Source of the DNA: Embleya sp049739465
GTDB lineage: Bacteria > Actinomycetota > Actinomycetes > Streptomycetales > Streptomycetaceae
Direction of reading: 5' to 3'
Length of the DNA: 64,000 nt
NCBI RefSeq assembly: GCF_049739465.1
Contig: NZ_JBMHHY010000017.1
Coordinates: 189,809-253,808, forward strand
Position 1 is the first letter of the stretch. Every line of letters starts with the position of its first letter. Below are positions 16,814 to 26,553 of this stretch, piece after piece. A program made the translations under genes and the position numbers. The notes beneath the pieces were generated by a model that was not told the origin of the DNA, made no database searches, and worked only from the letters and a program-made list of their open reading frames with translations.

Positions 16814-19800
16814 ATGAGTACTTCGGGGCAGAGTGTCGTGTCGGCTGCCGTGCGGCGGGGTGATGTCGACTGGCTCTCGGCGTACTTCGCGGGGATGCTG
16901 CCTTCGGACGCGGTACTGCGCCGGTTGGTCGGGCATGCCGAACCCGCGGTGCGGCATCTCGGGGTGCTGTTGCTTCGGGAGCGGGCCGGGGTGGATGGGT
17001 CGGTGGCGGCCCTGCTGCCGGAGGTGGTGGCCGGGTGTGCCGAGACGGCGTTGGTGCTGGCCGATACCCATGCGCGGCTGCGGGTCCCGGTGCCGCAGTG
17101 GCGGGACGCGGGGTGGCCGGCGCGGGTGCGGATCGGGTGGTTGCGGGCGGAGCTCGTTGCGCGGCCCGAGGCGACGTTGCGCGCCGAGCCGTCGGGCGAG
17201 GAGTTGTACCGGGCGGTCGGTGGGATCGAGGCCGCGGCGGTGGACGATGTCGACGGGTTGTTGCGCGGCTTGCTTGCGCGGCCCGATCCGGTACTGCGCG
17301 CGGAGGCCCTGCGGGTGGTTCGGGAGGCGCTGTATGGCGCGCTGCTCGGGCCGGGGGCGGCGCGGGACCGGCTGGTCGAGCTGTTGGATCCGGTCGGCGG
17401 TGGCGAGGTGGTCGCCGGCGCGTTGGCCGAGCTGGGCAAACCGTGGGCCGCGGTGGAATCCCCGGTTGGGCTCGAGCCGGCGCTGCGCCGGTTGGTGTCG
17501 CGGTATCCGGAAGCGGTCGAGGTGGCGGCCCGGTTCGGCGCGGGCGGGCTGTTGCGCGAGGTGGCCTCGGCCGGGGAACTGCCGGGGCGGCAGCGGCAGC
17601 GGGCGCTGCGGTTGATCGGCGAGTTCGCTCGACGCGGCGAAGCGGCCGGGTTGTTGGCGATCGCGGGCACCGATCCGCTGCTGTTCGCCCGGCCGCTCGT
17701 CGCGTGCCTGGGCGCGATGCATCGACGCGGGCACTTCGTTCGTCCGGCGGACGTGCCGGCCGTGCTCGACCTGGCGCTCGCCGACTACCGGGTGGCCGCG
17801 GCCGATGTCGCGGTCGTGCTGTTCACCGTGCGACACGAGGTGTTGCGGGTGCTCGCGGCCGTGCCGGACGAGGATCCGCACTGGCCCAGGTGTGTCGAGC
17901 TGTTGTCCGCGTCGGCCGCACAGGGGGCGCCGGATCTGCCGGTCGGCGAGTTGCTCACCGCGCGGCCGGCGAGTACGGATCGGCCCGAACCGGTGCTGGC
18001 CGAGCTGCGTCGGCTGCGGTACGTGGGCGCCGAGGACGCCGTCCTGGCCGTGTTGCCCCGGGCGCCTCGGGCCGCGTTGTCCGTGCTGGCCGAGATCGGT
18101 GGGCCGGGTACGGTCGCGGCGCTGCGCGCGGGGTTGGGCGTGAGCGACCCGGCCGGCGTGGTCGTACCGCACCTGCGCGGGGTGGCCGACGACGCGCTGG
18201 CGGTGTTGTGGCACCTCACCGAAGACCCGGACCAGCGCCGGGAGTTGCGGGCCCGACTGGATCGGGCCCGGATCCCCGAGCGGATCCGGGCCGACCTCGG
18301 GATGCCCGATCCGGACGAACTCGGGCTGCTCACCGCCGATCTGGACGTGGACCGACCGGTGGACGCGCTGTGCCGACTCGCGGGCATCGGCGACGCGCGC
18401 ACGATCCCCGCGCTCGCCGACCTGCTGCTGCGGGTGGTGAGCGATCTGGTCGAGCGGCGGGACGCGGAGGTCGCCGAACCGGTGGTGCCGAACGAGGTGG
18501 TCGAGGCGCTCGGTGCGCTCGGCGAGCGGCTGTATGGGCGGCGGGTGTTGCGGCCGGTATGCCTGCTGGACGCGGCCGATGCGCCGGCGGCCCGCACCGC
18601 GCTGCTCACCGATGTCACCCTCGATCTGCTGGACCGGACGGGCGTCACCGGCGCCGAACTGGCCGTGCTGCTCGAACTGCTCGGCCGGCTGCCCGGCACG
18701 CGGGTCCGGGACCGGATCCACCGCCTGGTCCGGCATCCCGACCCGCAGGTTCGCAAGCGGGCCATCGCGCTGCTCGTTCGGGACGCCGACCGGGACGATG
18801 CGCGCGTGTTGTCCGCGACGCTGATCCCGCTGACCGCGGCCGCGGATCCGCAGACGGTACGGCAGGCCGTGCGCGCGCTCGGCCACGCCCGGGCCGAGTG
18901 GGCGGCGGAGGCGATCGCGGCGTGCCTGGAGCACCCCGTGATGAACATCAAGAAGACGGCGGCCGACGCGCTGAGCCGGGCCGGTACGCCGGCCCAGGTC
19001 CCGGTGTTGCTCGGGTGGCTCGCCCGGCACGACAACCCGGGCCTGCGCGCGTCGTCGACCACCGCGTTGCGGGCGATCCTGGGCAAGACATATGCGGCCC
19101 ACGTGCTGGCGGCGGCGGAGCGTACGGATGCGGCGCGTGAACGTCGGCTGCTGGTGGCGGCGTTGGACGGGGAGTTGTCGGTACGGGCCGTGCGGCTGCT
19201 CGCCCGGCGCGGCTCGCCGGTCGCCGAGCCGTTGTTGACGGGGATGGCGCGGGGCGAACTCCGGCCGGCCTTCGGGGAGCCGGCGGACTTGGCGGCCGAA
19301 CTCGCGGCGGATGGGCTCGCGGTGGATGGGCTCGCGGTGCCGGACCCGGTGGATGGCGAGGATGCCGACGTGCGGGCCGAGCTGATGACGGTGCTTCGGC
19401 CGGGTGGGCTCGATGCCGAACCGGTGGCGCTGCTGCGGCTGGCCCGGCAGGCGGCGGCGCCGAGTGCGCACCAACCAACCGGGCTGCGGCGGGCGTTGCC
19501 GCAACTGTTGGCGGTCGCCCGAGATCGGCCCGCCGACCGGGCGGCGCTGCTGCGGCTCGTGCTGCGCGCCTGTCCCGCGCCCTGGTCGGCGGCCGAACGT
19601 ACCGCCTTCGCCGCCGCGTACGACGTGCTCGCGGCCGAACTCGGCGCCGTGGAGGAGGTGGGCAACGTGCTCGAAGCCGTCGCGGGCGCGCTGGGTGAGC
19701 CCGCCGCGTTCGTGCTCGCGACCCGGGTTCGGGCGCTGCCCTCCTTCGCGGGTCCGTTGCCGCTGGCCGTGTTGCGCGGTTGTCGGGCCGTACTCACTCG

Positions 19801-21322
19801 TGCCGATGTGGATCGTGCGCTGGCCGGTGCGCGGCTGGGGCCGAACCCGTGGGAGGCCGAAGTAGCGGTACTGCGGGTGGCGTTCGGCCCGGTCGCCGGG
19901 TCGGACCCGGACCCGGAGCCGGCCGCCGCCGCCGATGCGGCTTGGCGGGCTCGGCTCGGCGACGCCGTGCGGTCCTCGGCCCGGCCGCTCGCCGCCTTCC
20001 GCGCCGAGGCCGGCGATCCGGCCGACCTCGACTCGCGGGCCCGGGTGGCCGCGCTGATCGACGCCTTTCCGAGCGCCGCAGTGGTGCATCGGGCCGGACT
20101 GCTCGACTGGTTGACGGAGCTTCAGCCGATCGACGCGCCGCCGTGGGTCCTGGCCGAGCAGGCCGCGCGCACCGCTCCGGCCGGCGTCCGCATGCCGCGC
20201 CCGGACGACCTGGATCAGCCGCGTTCGACCGCGCAACGTACCCGCCTGTTGGCGATGCTCACCGCCGCCGAACCGAGCCGGCGCGCTGCTGCTGCCCGGG
20301 TGCTGCGCGGGTGGGCCGAGCCGGAGGTCCAGCGGGTGCTCCTGGACGCCCATCTGCGCGGCACGGTCGACGTGGCGCCGGATGTCCACCTGGCCGCCGG
20401 CGCGCTGGAGGTCGCCGACTTCGCCGGCTACGACGAGGCCGGTCGCGAACGCGCCGCCCGGATGTGCGAGCGACTGCCCACGGAACTCCTGGAGAAGTTG
20501 GCCCCGCAACTCGTCGCCTGGTGGGAGCACGGCGCACCCGCGACCCGGGTTGCGGCAGCCGAGGCGATCCGGCGGCTCGACGGCGACACGATCGCCGAGG
20601 TGCTGCGCAGCCGAATCGAGGCGGGCGCCTGGGGCTGCCTCGACCTGATGATCCCGGGGCGGGTGCGGCGCACGCCGGAACTGACCGAGGCGGTACGCCG
20701 GTTGCGGGCCGAGGGACGTGCGGCACTCGCCGATCGACTGAGCCTGGTCGACCCCCTCCTGCGCCGCCCGGACGCGCCCGTTCGGAACGGCACCGCCCTG
20801 GCCGTGCTGCGCCGCCGGGTCGTACCGGTCGGCGTCGAGCACCCCTCCCGGGCCGAACTGATCCACATCGTGCGGACCGACGGCCCCGAGCCGGCCCGGC
20901 GCGCCCTGTCCCGACTGGCCGACGAGCACGGCGGCGATCCGGAAGTACGCGACCTGGTCCTGGAGTTGCTCGACCATCCGCTGCCGAGGCTGCGGCTGCA
21001 CGCGCATCGCATCTCGCGGCGCATCCTCGATCGTCCCGAATACCTGCGGCACACCGAGAAGTTGCTCGACGATCCGCGTCGGGACATCGTGCGCGCGGCG
21101 ATCCGTACCGTGTCGCACGCGGGTTGGCAGCCGGCCGTACCGTCCCTGATCACCCTGCTGGGCAGCGCCGACCCGGTGCTGCGCGAGGCCGCCGGCGTCG
21201 GACTGACCCGGATCGGCCCGCCCGCCCTGCCCGCACTGCGCCGCGCCGCCGCGCAGGCCCGCCCGGACCGCCGGGCGCGCTACACCGAACTGAGCGACCG
21301 GATCACGGCGGCGCCGAGCTGA
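16814..21322 (+). CDS. Giant HEAT/armadillo-type repeat protein
   Basis: The product is about 1,502 residues, almost all short amphipathic helix pairs rich in Leu, Ala, Arg and Glu. Recurrent HEAT-like units are visible, such as LVRHPDPQVRKRAIALLVRD, CLEHPVMNIKKTAADALSRAG, LARHDNPGLRASSTTALRAI and a C-terminal LLGSADPVLREAAGVGLTRI. No enzymatic motif, signal peptide or membrane segment is apparent, so it is probably a cytoplasmic scaffold or protein-binding solenoid. The start is ATG 16814 (GTG 16811 precedes it by one codon). It is flanked by terminators on both sides and seems monocistronic. Proteins of this size and design occur in Streptomyces without known function. Confidence 0.85.
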   Translation: MSTSGQSVVSAAVRRGDVDWLSAYFAGMLPSDAVLRRLVGHAEPAVRHLGVLLLRERAGVDGSVAALLPEVVAGCAETALVLADTHARLRVPVPQWRDAGWPARVRIGWLRAELVARPEATLRAEPSGEELYRAVGGIEAAAVDDVDGLLRGLLARPDPVLRAEALRVVREALYGALLGPGAARDRLVELLDPVGGGEVVAGALAELGKPWAAVESPVGLEPALRRLVSRYPEAVEVAARFGAGGLLREVASAGELPGRQRQRALRLIGEFARRGEAAGLLAIAGTDPLLFARPLVACLGAMHRRGHFVRPADVPAVLDLALADYRVAAADVAVVLFTVRHEVLRVLAAVPDEDPHWPRCVELLSASAAQGAPDLPVGELLTARPASTDRPEPVLAELRRLRYVGAEDAVLAVLPRAPRAALSVLAEIGGPGTVAALRAGLGVSDPAGVVVPHLRGVADDALAVLWHLTEDPDQRRELRARLDRARIPERIRADLGMPDPDELGLLTADLDVDRPVDALCRLAGIGDARTIPALADLLLRVVSDLVERRDAEVAEPVVPNEVVEALGALGERLYGRRVLRPVCLLDAADAPAARTALLTDVTLDLLDRTGVTGAELAVLLELLGRLPGTRVRDRIHRLVRHPDPQVRKRAIALLVRDADRDDARVLSATLIPLTAAADPQTVRQAVRALGHARAEWAAEAIAACLEHPVMNIKKTAADALSRAGTPAQVPVLLGWLARHDNPGLRASSTTALRAILGKTYAAHVLAAAERTDAARERRLLVAALDGELSVRAVRLLARRGSPVAEPLLTGMARGELRPAFGEPADLAAELAADGLAVDGLAVPDPVDGEDADVRAELMTVLRPGGLDAEPVALLRLARQAAAPSAHQPTGLRRALPQLLAVARDRPADRAALLRLVLRACPAPWSAAERTAFAAAYDVLAAELGAVEEVGNVLEAVAGALGEPAAFVLATRVRALPSFAGPLPLAVLRGCRAVLTRADVDRALAGARLGPNPWEAEVAVLRVAFGPVAGSDPDPEPAAAADAAWRARLGDAVRSSARPLAAFRAEAGDPADLDSRARVAALIDAFPSAAVVHRAGLLDWLTELQPIDAPPWVLAEQAARTAPAGVRMPRPDDLDQPRSTAQRTRLLAMLTAAEPSRRAAAARVLRGWAEPEVQRVLLDAHLRGTVDVAPDVHLAAGALEVADFAGYDEAGRERAARMCERLPTELLEKLAPQLVAWWEHGAPATRVAAAEAIRRLDGDTIAEVLRSRIEAGAWGCLDLMIPGRVRRTPELTEAVRRLRAEGRAALADRLSLVDPLLRRPDAPVRNGTALAVLRRRVVPVGVEHPSRAELIHIVRTDGPEPARRALSRLADEHGGDPEVRDLVLELLDHPLPRLRLHAHRISRRILDRPEYLRHTEKLLDDPRRDIVRAAIRTVSHAGWQPAVPSLITLLGSADPVLREAAGVGLTRIGPPALPALRRAAAQARPDRRARYTELSDRITAAPS

Positions 21323-21441
21323 CGGGAGCGGGGTCGGGTCGACCGGAATTCGCCGCTCGGCCTGTTGCCGGCAGGCGCCGGTGCAGTCACAGGTCCAGGG
21401 CGAGCGGTTCGCCGCCGTCCACGGTCACCGCCATATGCAAA

Positions 21442-21470
21442 GGGGTCACCGCGATTCGCGCGGTGACCCC
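21442..21470. terminator. Bidirectional terminator between convergent genes
   Basis: GGGGTCACCGCG (21442-21453) and CGCGGTGACCCC (21459-21470) form a perfect 12-bp stem with a 5-nt loop, midway between the HEAT-protein stop and the permease stop. Confidence 0.85.
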
Positions 21471-21490
21471 ATGTGCGTAGGCGGGAACGG

Positions 21491-22993
21491 TCAGCGGGTC
21501 TCGGCCGCCGCGTCGCGTGGATCCTGGACCCTGGTCCGGTACAGCCACAACGCCACACCGACCACCAACACCCCGCAGGCGACGCCCAGTTCCTTGTAGC
21601 CGCCGTAGCCGGTGATGGAGAAGCCGGTCGCGCCGACGACCAGAACCACGGTCAGGAACGCGGCCAGCAACCAGGCCAGCGGCACGAAGAAGTTCGGCAG
21701 TCGGATCGGGCGGGCCATGTCCGGGCGGTCCTTGCGCAACATCGCGAAGCCGGAAATGGCCAGGATGTGGGTCAGGATGTAGCCCAGGTTGCCGGTCACG
21801 ATGATCGCCAGCGGAGTCTGCAGCGCGATCAGGATCACCATGTTGACCACGAGCGCGATCAGCAGCGCCCGGGCCGGCACGCCGCGCTTGTTGAGCACGC
21901 CGACCTGCTTGATCGTGGTGCCCTCCTTGCCCATGTTGTAGAGCACCCGCGAACCGTCGGCCAGTCCGGTGATCATGATCAGCAGGAGGGATGCGATCAG
22001 GAAGACCACCATCAGGTCGGCCGCGCCGCCCACCAGGTCGTTGAACGCGCCGACGTAGAACGTGGTCGGGTCGAGCGCGATGGTGTCCTCACCGACGTAT
22101 CCGGCCAGCGCCAGCGGCAGCAGGATGAACACGCCGAGGGAGAACAGCACGCCGGCGCGCAGTGCCCGGGAGGTGTCCTTGACGGTGTCCTTGTACTCCG
22201 GCGCGAACGTCGCGCACACCTCGACGCCGAACGAGGTCCAGGCCATCACGTAGAGCCAGACCAGCGATTCGCGGATGCCCGCCGCGCCGTGCAGGTTCCA
22301 GTGCAGGTTGCTCGCGCTCCAGTCGCCACTGGCGAACGGCAGCACGATGAACACGGCGAGCGGGACGAGCAGCATGCCGCCGGTGACGTAGACGACCCAC
22401 ATCGCCACGTGCAGCCCGAACATCGCGGCGCCGAACAGCAGCACGATCACCGCGAGGCCGACCACGATCGGGAAGGACAACTCGGCGATGTGCCAACTGC
22501 CGATGTCCAGGTTCACCGACCAGTCCTGGCCCGGGAACCACTGGGCCTGGACCAGCGAGCCGATGATGCCCGCGTATACGGACAGTGCGGTGGTCCACGG
22601 GAACCAGTAGCCGATGCTGGCCAGCGGGCCGACGAACGGCGCGCGCTTTTTCCAACCCTCGGTCGCGTAGTGCGCGATGCCGCCGGACGACTCGGGGAAC
22701 ATCGCGGCCAGCTCGGTGTAGATCCAGTTGGCGATCGTGGCCAGGACCATCGAGCCGGCCCACAGCGCGATGGCGCCCCACGCGCCGAGGCCGCCGATCG
22801 AGGCGCCGAGCGAGGCGATCAGCGCGGCGGGCATGGTCAGGGACATCGCGAAGCCGTCGTACCAGCGCATCTTCTTCGCGAGCGCGGGCGGGTTGGCTGC
22901 CGAGCCGGCGGAGCCGGTGGCAGAGGCAGAGGCAGAGGTGGCGGAGGTGGCGGCGGTCGAGCCGGGAGCGGCCGGCCGAGGTGCTGCGGACAT
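21491..22993 (-). CDS. APC-family amino acid/polyamine permease
   Basis: The 500-residue transporter starts with an Ala/Ser-rich 30-residue tail and has about 12 TM segments. The first contains MRWYDGFAMSLTMPAALIASLGASIGGLGAWG (residues about 40-70), the APC substrate/sodium-site region. ESSGGIAHYATEGW and FGVEVCATFAPEYKDTVKD are further family landmarks. The start is ATG 22993 with AAGGGG upstream; a -35/-10 pair is found at 23117-23146. It is divergent from the aldehyde dehydrogenase gene and lies with an amine oxidoreductase and an Lrp regulator, so it probably imports a polyamine or amino acid used by these enzymes. Confidence 0.92.
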   Translation of the reverse strand: MSAAPRPAAPGSTAATSATSASASATGSAGSAANPPALAKKMRWYDGFAMSLTMPAALIASLGASIGGLGAWGAIALWAGSMVLATIANWIYTELAAMFPESSGGIAHYATEGWKKRAPFVGPLASIGYWFPWTTALSVYAGIIGSLVQAQWFPGQDWSVNLDIGSWHIAELSFPIVVGLAVIVLLFGAAMFGLHVAMWVVYVTGGMLLVPLAVFIVLPFASGDWSASNLHWNLHGAAGIRESLVWLYVMAWTSFGVEVCATFAPEYKDTVKDTSRALRAGVLFSLGVFILLPLALAGYVGEDTIALDPTTFYVGAFNDLVGGAADLMVVFLIASLLLIMITGLADGSRVLYNMGKEGTTIKQVGVLNKRGVPARALLIALVVNMVILIALQTPLAIIVTGNLGYILTHILAISGFAMLRKDRPDMARPIRLPNFFVPLAWLLAAFLTVVLVVGATGFSITGYGGYKELGVACGVLVVGVALWLYRTRVQDPRDAAAETR

Positions 22994-23116
22994 ACGTTTC
23001 CCCTTCGCGGGGTGGGAGCGGCCGGTGGGTGTGCCCGGGGGACGGCCGCTTGGAGGAGGGGGCGCGGGCCCTGAGGCGCCGCTGTCGGCGTCGTCGTCGG
23101 CCCTGCTGATGGCCCT

Positions 23117-23146
23117 GTTATAGATGCGAGTTTTCGACCACGTCAA
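23117..23146 (-). promoter_or_regulatory. Sigma70-like promoter of the permease gene
   Basis: Read on the minus strand, TTGACG (23146-23141) and TATAAC (23122-23117) are 18 bp apart, close to the consensus for the main vegetative sigma factor. The leader to ATG 22993 would be about 115 nt. The surrounding sequence is the most A+T-rich of this intergenic region. Confidence 0.65.
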
Positions 23147-23199
23147 GGGTTCGTCTTTGTTCATTCGACAAATGAGACCTGTGGAAGTTGCTCATTGAG

Positions 23200-23215
23200 A
23201 CCTATTGACAGGTCA
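23200..23215. promoter_or_regulatory. Palindrome in the divergent permease/dehydrogenase promoter region
   Basis: GACCTATTGACAGGTC has inverted arms GACCT/AGGTC. A related GAGACCTGTGG lies 24 bp to the left (about 23176). It sits between the two divergent starts and overlaps a TTGACA for the plus strand. It is a plausible operator for the Lrp-family regulator encoded at 26554, but this is inference. Confidence 0.4.
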
Positions 23216-23272
23216 AAGTTGCTGATGAAGTCTGAGCACACGCCGCCCGAGGACAGAGAGGGAACCCCCCGC

Positions 23273-24721
23273 ATGAGCAGCAACGGCCCCGCCCGCCACC
23301 AGTTCTTCATCAACGGCGCCTATGTCGACGGCTCCGGCGCCGAGGGCTACGACGTGGTCAGCCCGGTCACCGGCGAGTACGTCGCCACGATCCCGGTGCC
23401 CACCGCCGCCGACCTGGACCGGGCCGTCGCCGCCGCCAACACCGCGCAGCGCGCGTGGGCCAAGGTCAACGTCTGGCAGCGCGCCGAGTTGTGTCACCGG
23501 ATCGGCGACGAGATCACCAAGCGGGTCGACGAGTTGGCCCGCCTCCAGACGTTGGAGCAGGGCAAGCCGCTCGCCGAGTCGGTCGCCGACATCGAGGAGG
23601 CCGCGCAGCTGTTCCACCTGCACGCCGAGGACGCGGTCCGGCTGCACGGCGAGACGATGCCCTCCACCGACGGCACCAAGCGGATGTGGACCTTCTACGC
23701 GCCGGTCGGCACGTGGGGCATCATCACCCCCTGGAACTTCCCGCTGCTGATGCTTGCCGAGTTCGTCGCGCCGGGCCTGGCCACGGGCAACGCGCACGTG
23801 GTCAAGCCGCCGGCCAACACGCCGCTGACGGTGCTCAAGGCGATGGAGGCGTTCGTCGCGGCCGGGGTGCCGGCGGGCCTGATCAACATCCTGCCGGGCG
23901 AGGGCGCCACGGGTGACGCGCTGGTGCGGCACGCGGGGATCGACGCGATCGGCTTCATCGGGTCCTCGGCGACCGGGGCCAAGATCCAGGCCGCGGCCGG
24001 GCTCAAGCGCTCGATCATGGAGTGCTCGGGCAACGGCCCGCTGGTCGTGCTTGCCGATGCCGACCTGGACGCGGCGGCGAAGGCCGCGGTCTACGGCGCG
24101 TACCTGTGTGCCGGGCAGGTCTGCTGCGCCACCGAGCGGGTGATCGTGGTGGACGAGGTACACGACGCGTTCGTGGCCGCGGTGTTGCGGGCGGCGCAGG
24201 ACGTGGTGCTCGGCGACCCGTTCGACGCCGCGACCAACCTGGGCTCGCTGAACAACGAGGGTGTCGCCGCGAAGATGGACCGGCACATCGCGGACGCGCA
24301 CGAGCGGGGCGCTCAGGTGTTGCTCGGCGGCAAGCGCCGGGAAGGCATGCCGACCGACCTGTACTACGAGTTCACCGTGGTGGACCGGGTGCCGGTGGAC
24401 AGCCTGCTCTCGCGCGAGGAGTCGTTCGGGCCGGTCGTGCCGATCATCACGGCGGCGGACGAGGACGACGCGCTGCGGTTGGCCAACGACGACAAGCTCG
24501 GCCTGCAGGGTGCGGTCTTCACGAGCAGCATGCGGGCGGCGTACCGGTTCGTCGAGGAGATGGCGGTCGGGCAGGTCGTGGTCAACGACAGCACGTGTTT
24601 CTGGGACGTCAACATGCCGTTCGGCGGGGCCGGTAACCGGGGGACCGGGTGGGGTCGGATCGGTGGCAAGCACACGTTGCTGGACATGTCCGACCTTCGG
24701 ACGGGTGTGATCAACCTCTGA
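23273..24721 (+). CDS. Aldehyde dehydrogenase (NAD(P)-dependent)
   Basis: The 482-residue protein has the full ALDH fold: PWNFPLLMLAEFVAPGLATG, NAD-binding FIGSSATGAKIQ, the general base Glu in MECSGNGP and the catalytic Cys in GAYLCAGQVCCATER, with SFGPVVPI and MPFGGAGNRGTG near the end. It is closest in style to betaine-aldehyde and gamma-aminobutyraldehyde dehydrogenases. ATG 23273 is chosen, with GAGAGGG upstream and the conserved FFINGAYVDGSG block just inside; ATG 23225 is possible. With the permease and the downstream FAD oxidoreductase it would oxidise the aldehyde produced from an amine. Confidence 0.9.
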   Translation: MSSNGPARHQFFINGAYVDGSGAEGYDVVSPVTGEYVATIPVPTAADLDRAVAAANTAQRAWAKVNVWQRAELCHRIGDEITKRVDELARLQTLEQGKPLAESVADIEEAAQLFHLHAEDAVRLHGETMPSTDGTKRMWTFYAPVGTWGIITPWNFPLLMLAEFVAPGLATGNAHVVKPPANTPLTVLKAMEAFVAAGVPAGLINILPGEGATGDALVRHAGIDAIGFIGSSATGAKIQAAAGLKRSIMECSGNGPLVVLADADLDAAAKAAVYGAYLCAGQVCCATERVIVVDEVHDAFVAAVLRAAQDVVLGDPFDAATNLGSLNNEGVAAKMDRHIADAHERGAQVLLGGKRREGMPTDLYYEFTVVDRVPVDSLLSREESFGPVVPIITAADEDDALRLANDDKLGLQGAVFTSSMRAAYRFVEEMAVGQVVVNDSTCFWDVNMPFGGAGNRGTGWGRIGGKHTLLDMSDLRTGVINL

Positions 24722-24729
24722 GGTTGGCC

Positions 24730-24978
24730 GTCCTCAATCGCCGGACGGGCTGACTCTGGCCTCAAACGCCGGCCGGGCTGATTCGACCCGGCCTCCGGCC
24801 GAGGTGGCCTCAAGCGCCGGCCGGGCTACTTGGCCTCAAACGCCGGCCGGGCTGGGTTTGGCTCGGGTGGAGATGAATAGCCCGGCCGGCGCTTGAGGCC
24901 AGATAGCCAGGCCGGCGTTTGAGGCCAAGCAGCCCGGCCGGCGTTTGAGGCCAAGGAGCCCGGCCGGCGTTTGAGGCC
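24730..24978. repeat. Eight-copy inverted intergenic repeat
   Basis: Four copies of a unit close to CCTCAAACGCCGGCCGGGCT lie on the plus strand (from 24732, 24760, 24808 and 24834). Four inverted copies, beginning AGCCCGGCCGGCGTTTGAGG, follow from 24879, 24905, 24931 and 24957. Spacing within each set is mostly 26 bp, and the two sets face each other across about 25 bp. Similar short units are scattered singly downstream of genes in Streptomyces. The set fills the 318-bp gap between the aldehyde dehydrogenase and oxidoreductase genes and could fold into a large stable structure that attenuates transcription. I see no gene here. Confidence 0.85.
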
Positions 24979-25039
24979 AAAAGCGGCCGCATGTCGGCCA
25001 AGTGCAACGTATTCGGCCACGACCCCGTAGGGACCACGC

Positions 25040-26437
25040 ATGACCCACAGCCACCGTTCCGCCTTGGGTATGACGGCGCAGACGCCGTTTTGGCTGGATC
25101 GGCCCGAGCATCCTGCGCCGTTGCCGCGGCTGATCGGTGATACCACCACCGATCTGGCCGTGGTCGGTGGTGGGTACACCGGGCTGTGGACCGCGCTCAT
25201 CGCCAAGCAGCGTGATCCCGGCCGCGATGTGCTGGTCCTCGAACAGGGCACCTGCGGGCACGCCGCCAGCGGGCGCAACGGTGGGTTCTGCTCGCCCAGC
25301 CTCACCCACGGCCTGGCCAACGGGCTGCAGCGCTGGCCGGACGAGATCGACACCCTGCAACGCCTCGGCGCGCAGAACCTGGACGCGTTCGAACGTGACC
25401 TCGACACGCACGGCATCGAGTGCGGCTTCGCCCGCACCGGCAAGGTCGCGGTCGCTGCCACCCCGTGGCAGACCGAGGCGTTGCGCGCGTCCGTTCCCGT
25501 GGCGAATCGGCATGGTGAGAAGGCCGAGTTTTTGGCAGGGGACGCCCTCCGTGACTACATCGACTCGCCGCTGTGGTCGGCGGGCGTATGGCAGCCGGAC
25601 TACGCACTCCTGGACCCCGCCCAACTGGTGTGGGGGCTGCGCCGCGCGTGCCTGGACGCCGGGGTGCGGATCGTCGAGCGGACCGAGGTCACCGCGCTCG
25701 ACACCAAGCCCGCCGATCGGGTCCGGCTGACCACGGCGTATGGCGTGGTCGCCGCCCGGCGGGTGGCGCTGGCCACCAACGTCTTCCCGCCGCTGCTGCG
25801 CCGACTCGGGCTGAGCATGATCCCGGTGTACGACTACGCGCTCACCACCGAGCCGCTGACGGACGATCAGCTCGCCGAGATCGGCTGGACCGGGGAGCAC
25901 GGCGTCACCGACGCGGGCAACCAGTTCCACTACGTGCGCAAGACCGCCGACAACCGCATCCTGTGGGGCGGTTACGACGCCATCTACCACTTCGGCAGCC
26001 GGGTCGACGAGGCGCTGACCCAGCGTCCGGAGACATTCGACGTGCTGGCCGAGCAGTTCGCCGCGACCTTCCCGGCGCTGGCCGACGTCGCCTTCTCGCA
26101 CGCGTGGGGCGGGGTGATCGACTCGACCACCCGGTTCTGCATGTTCGCCGGCACCGCCGCCGGCGGCCGGGTCGGCTACGCGCTCGGCTTCACCGGACTG
26201 GGCGTCGGGGCCACCAGGTTCGGCGCCGAGGTGGTGCTCGACCTGCTCGCCGGGACCCGGTCGGAGCGTACCGAGCTGGCCATGATCAAGCGCAAGCCGA
26301 TCCCGTTCCCGCCCGAGCCCGCGCGCTGGGTCGGCATCCAGGCCACCCGCTGGTCGATGGCCCGCGAGGACGCGCACGGTGGTCGCAACGTGTGGCTGCG
26401 CACGCTGGACCGGCTCGGTCTGGGCTTCGACTCGTGA
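25040..26437 (+). CDS. FAD-dependent amine oxidoreductase (DAO family, PuuB-like)
   Basis: A DAO-family flavoenzyme of 465 residues. The dinucleotide motif is DLAVVGGGYTGLWTAL, followed by VLVLEQGTCGHAASGRNGGF (typical of gamma-glutamylputrescine oxidase and glycine/sarcosine oxidases) and a C-terminal GYALGFTGLGVGATRFG that contacts FAD. The start is ATG 25040; a second ATG (25070) would drop ten residues. It is followed by an Lrp regulator and preceded by the repeat array. In the setting of an APC permease and an aldehyde dehydrogenase, oxidation of putrescine or a gamma-glutamyl derivative is the best guess. No glutamine-synthetase-like PuuA is seen in the window. Confidence 0.9.
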   Translation: MTHSHRSALGMTAQTPFWLDRPEHPAPLPRLIGDTTTDLAVVGGGYTGLWTALIAKQRDPGRDVLVLEQGTCGHAASGRNGGFCSPSLTHGLANGLQRWPDEIDTLQRLGAQNLDAFERDLDTHGIECGFARTGKVAVAATPWQTEALRASVPVANRHGEKAEFLAGDALRDYIDSPLWSAGVWQPDYALLDPAQLVWGLRRACLDAGVRIVERTEVTALDTKPADRVRLTTAYGVVAARRVALATNVFPPLLRRLGLSMIPVYDYALTTEPLTDDQLAEIGWTGEHGVTDAGNQFHYVRKTADNRILWGGYDAIYHFGSRVDEALTQRPETFDVLAEQFAATFPALADVAFSHAWGGVIDSTTRFCMFAGTAAGGRVGYALGFTGLGVGATRFGAEVVLDLLAGTRSERTELAMIKRKPIPFPPEPARWVGIQATRWSMAREDAHGGRNVWLRTLDRLGLGFDS

Positions 26438-26553
26438 ACCGGGCGGGTGGTGGTCCCGAAGGGCGGGCGGGACAGGGGAGGATGGCCACCGGAGAGCAGG
26501 ACCAGGCAGACCCCGCGCCCGACCCGGCGCCGCAGCACATCCGGAGCAGCCGC

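Noticed and set aside
16736..21118. A 1,460-codon minus-strand frame opposite the HEAT-repeat gene
   Set aside because: Same GC-driven shadow effect; no motif, and it runs across two terminators.
24730..24978. CRISPR array
   Set aside because: Units are palindromic-rich, about 20-22 bp, with almost no spacer between them and both orientations present; no cas gene is near.
24810..25037. Short minus-strand protein frames over the intergenic repeat
   Set aside because: The translation is only the repeat read in frame (AGRAP-like units), with no homologue-like features.
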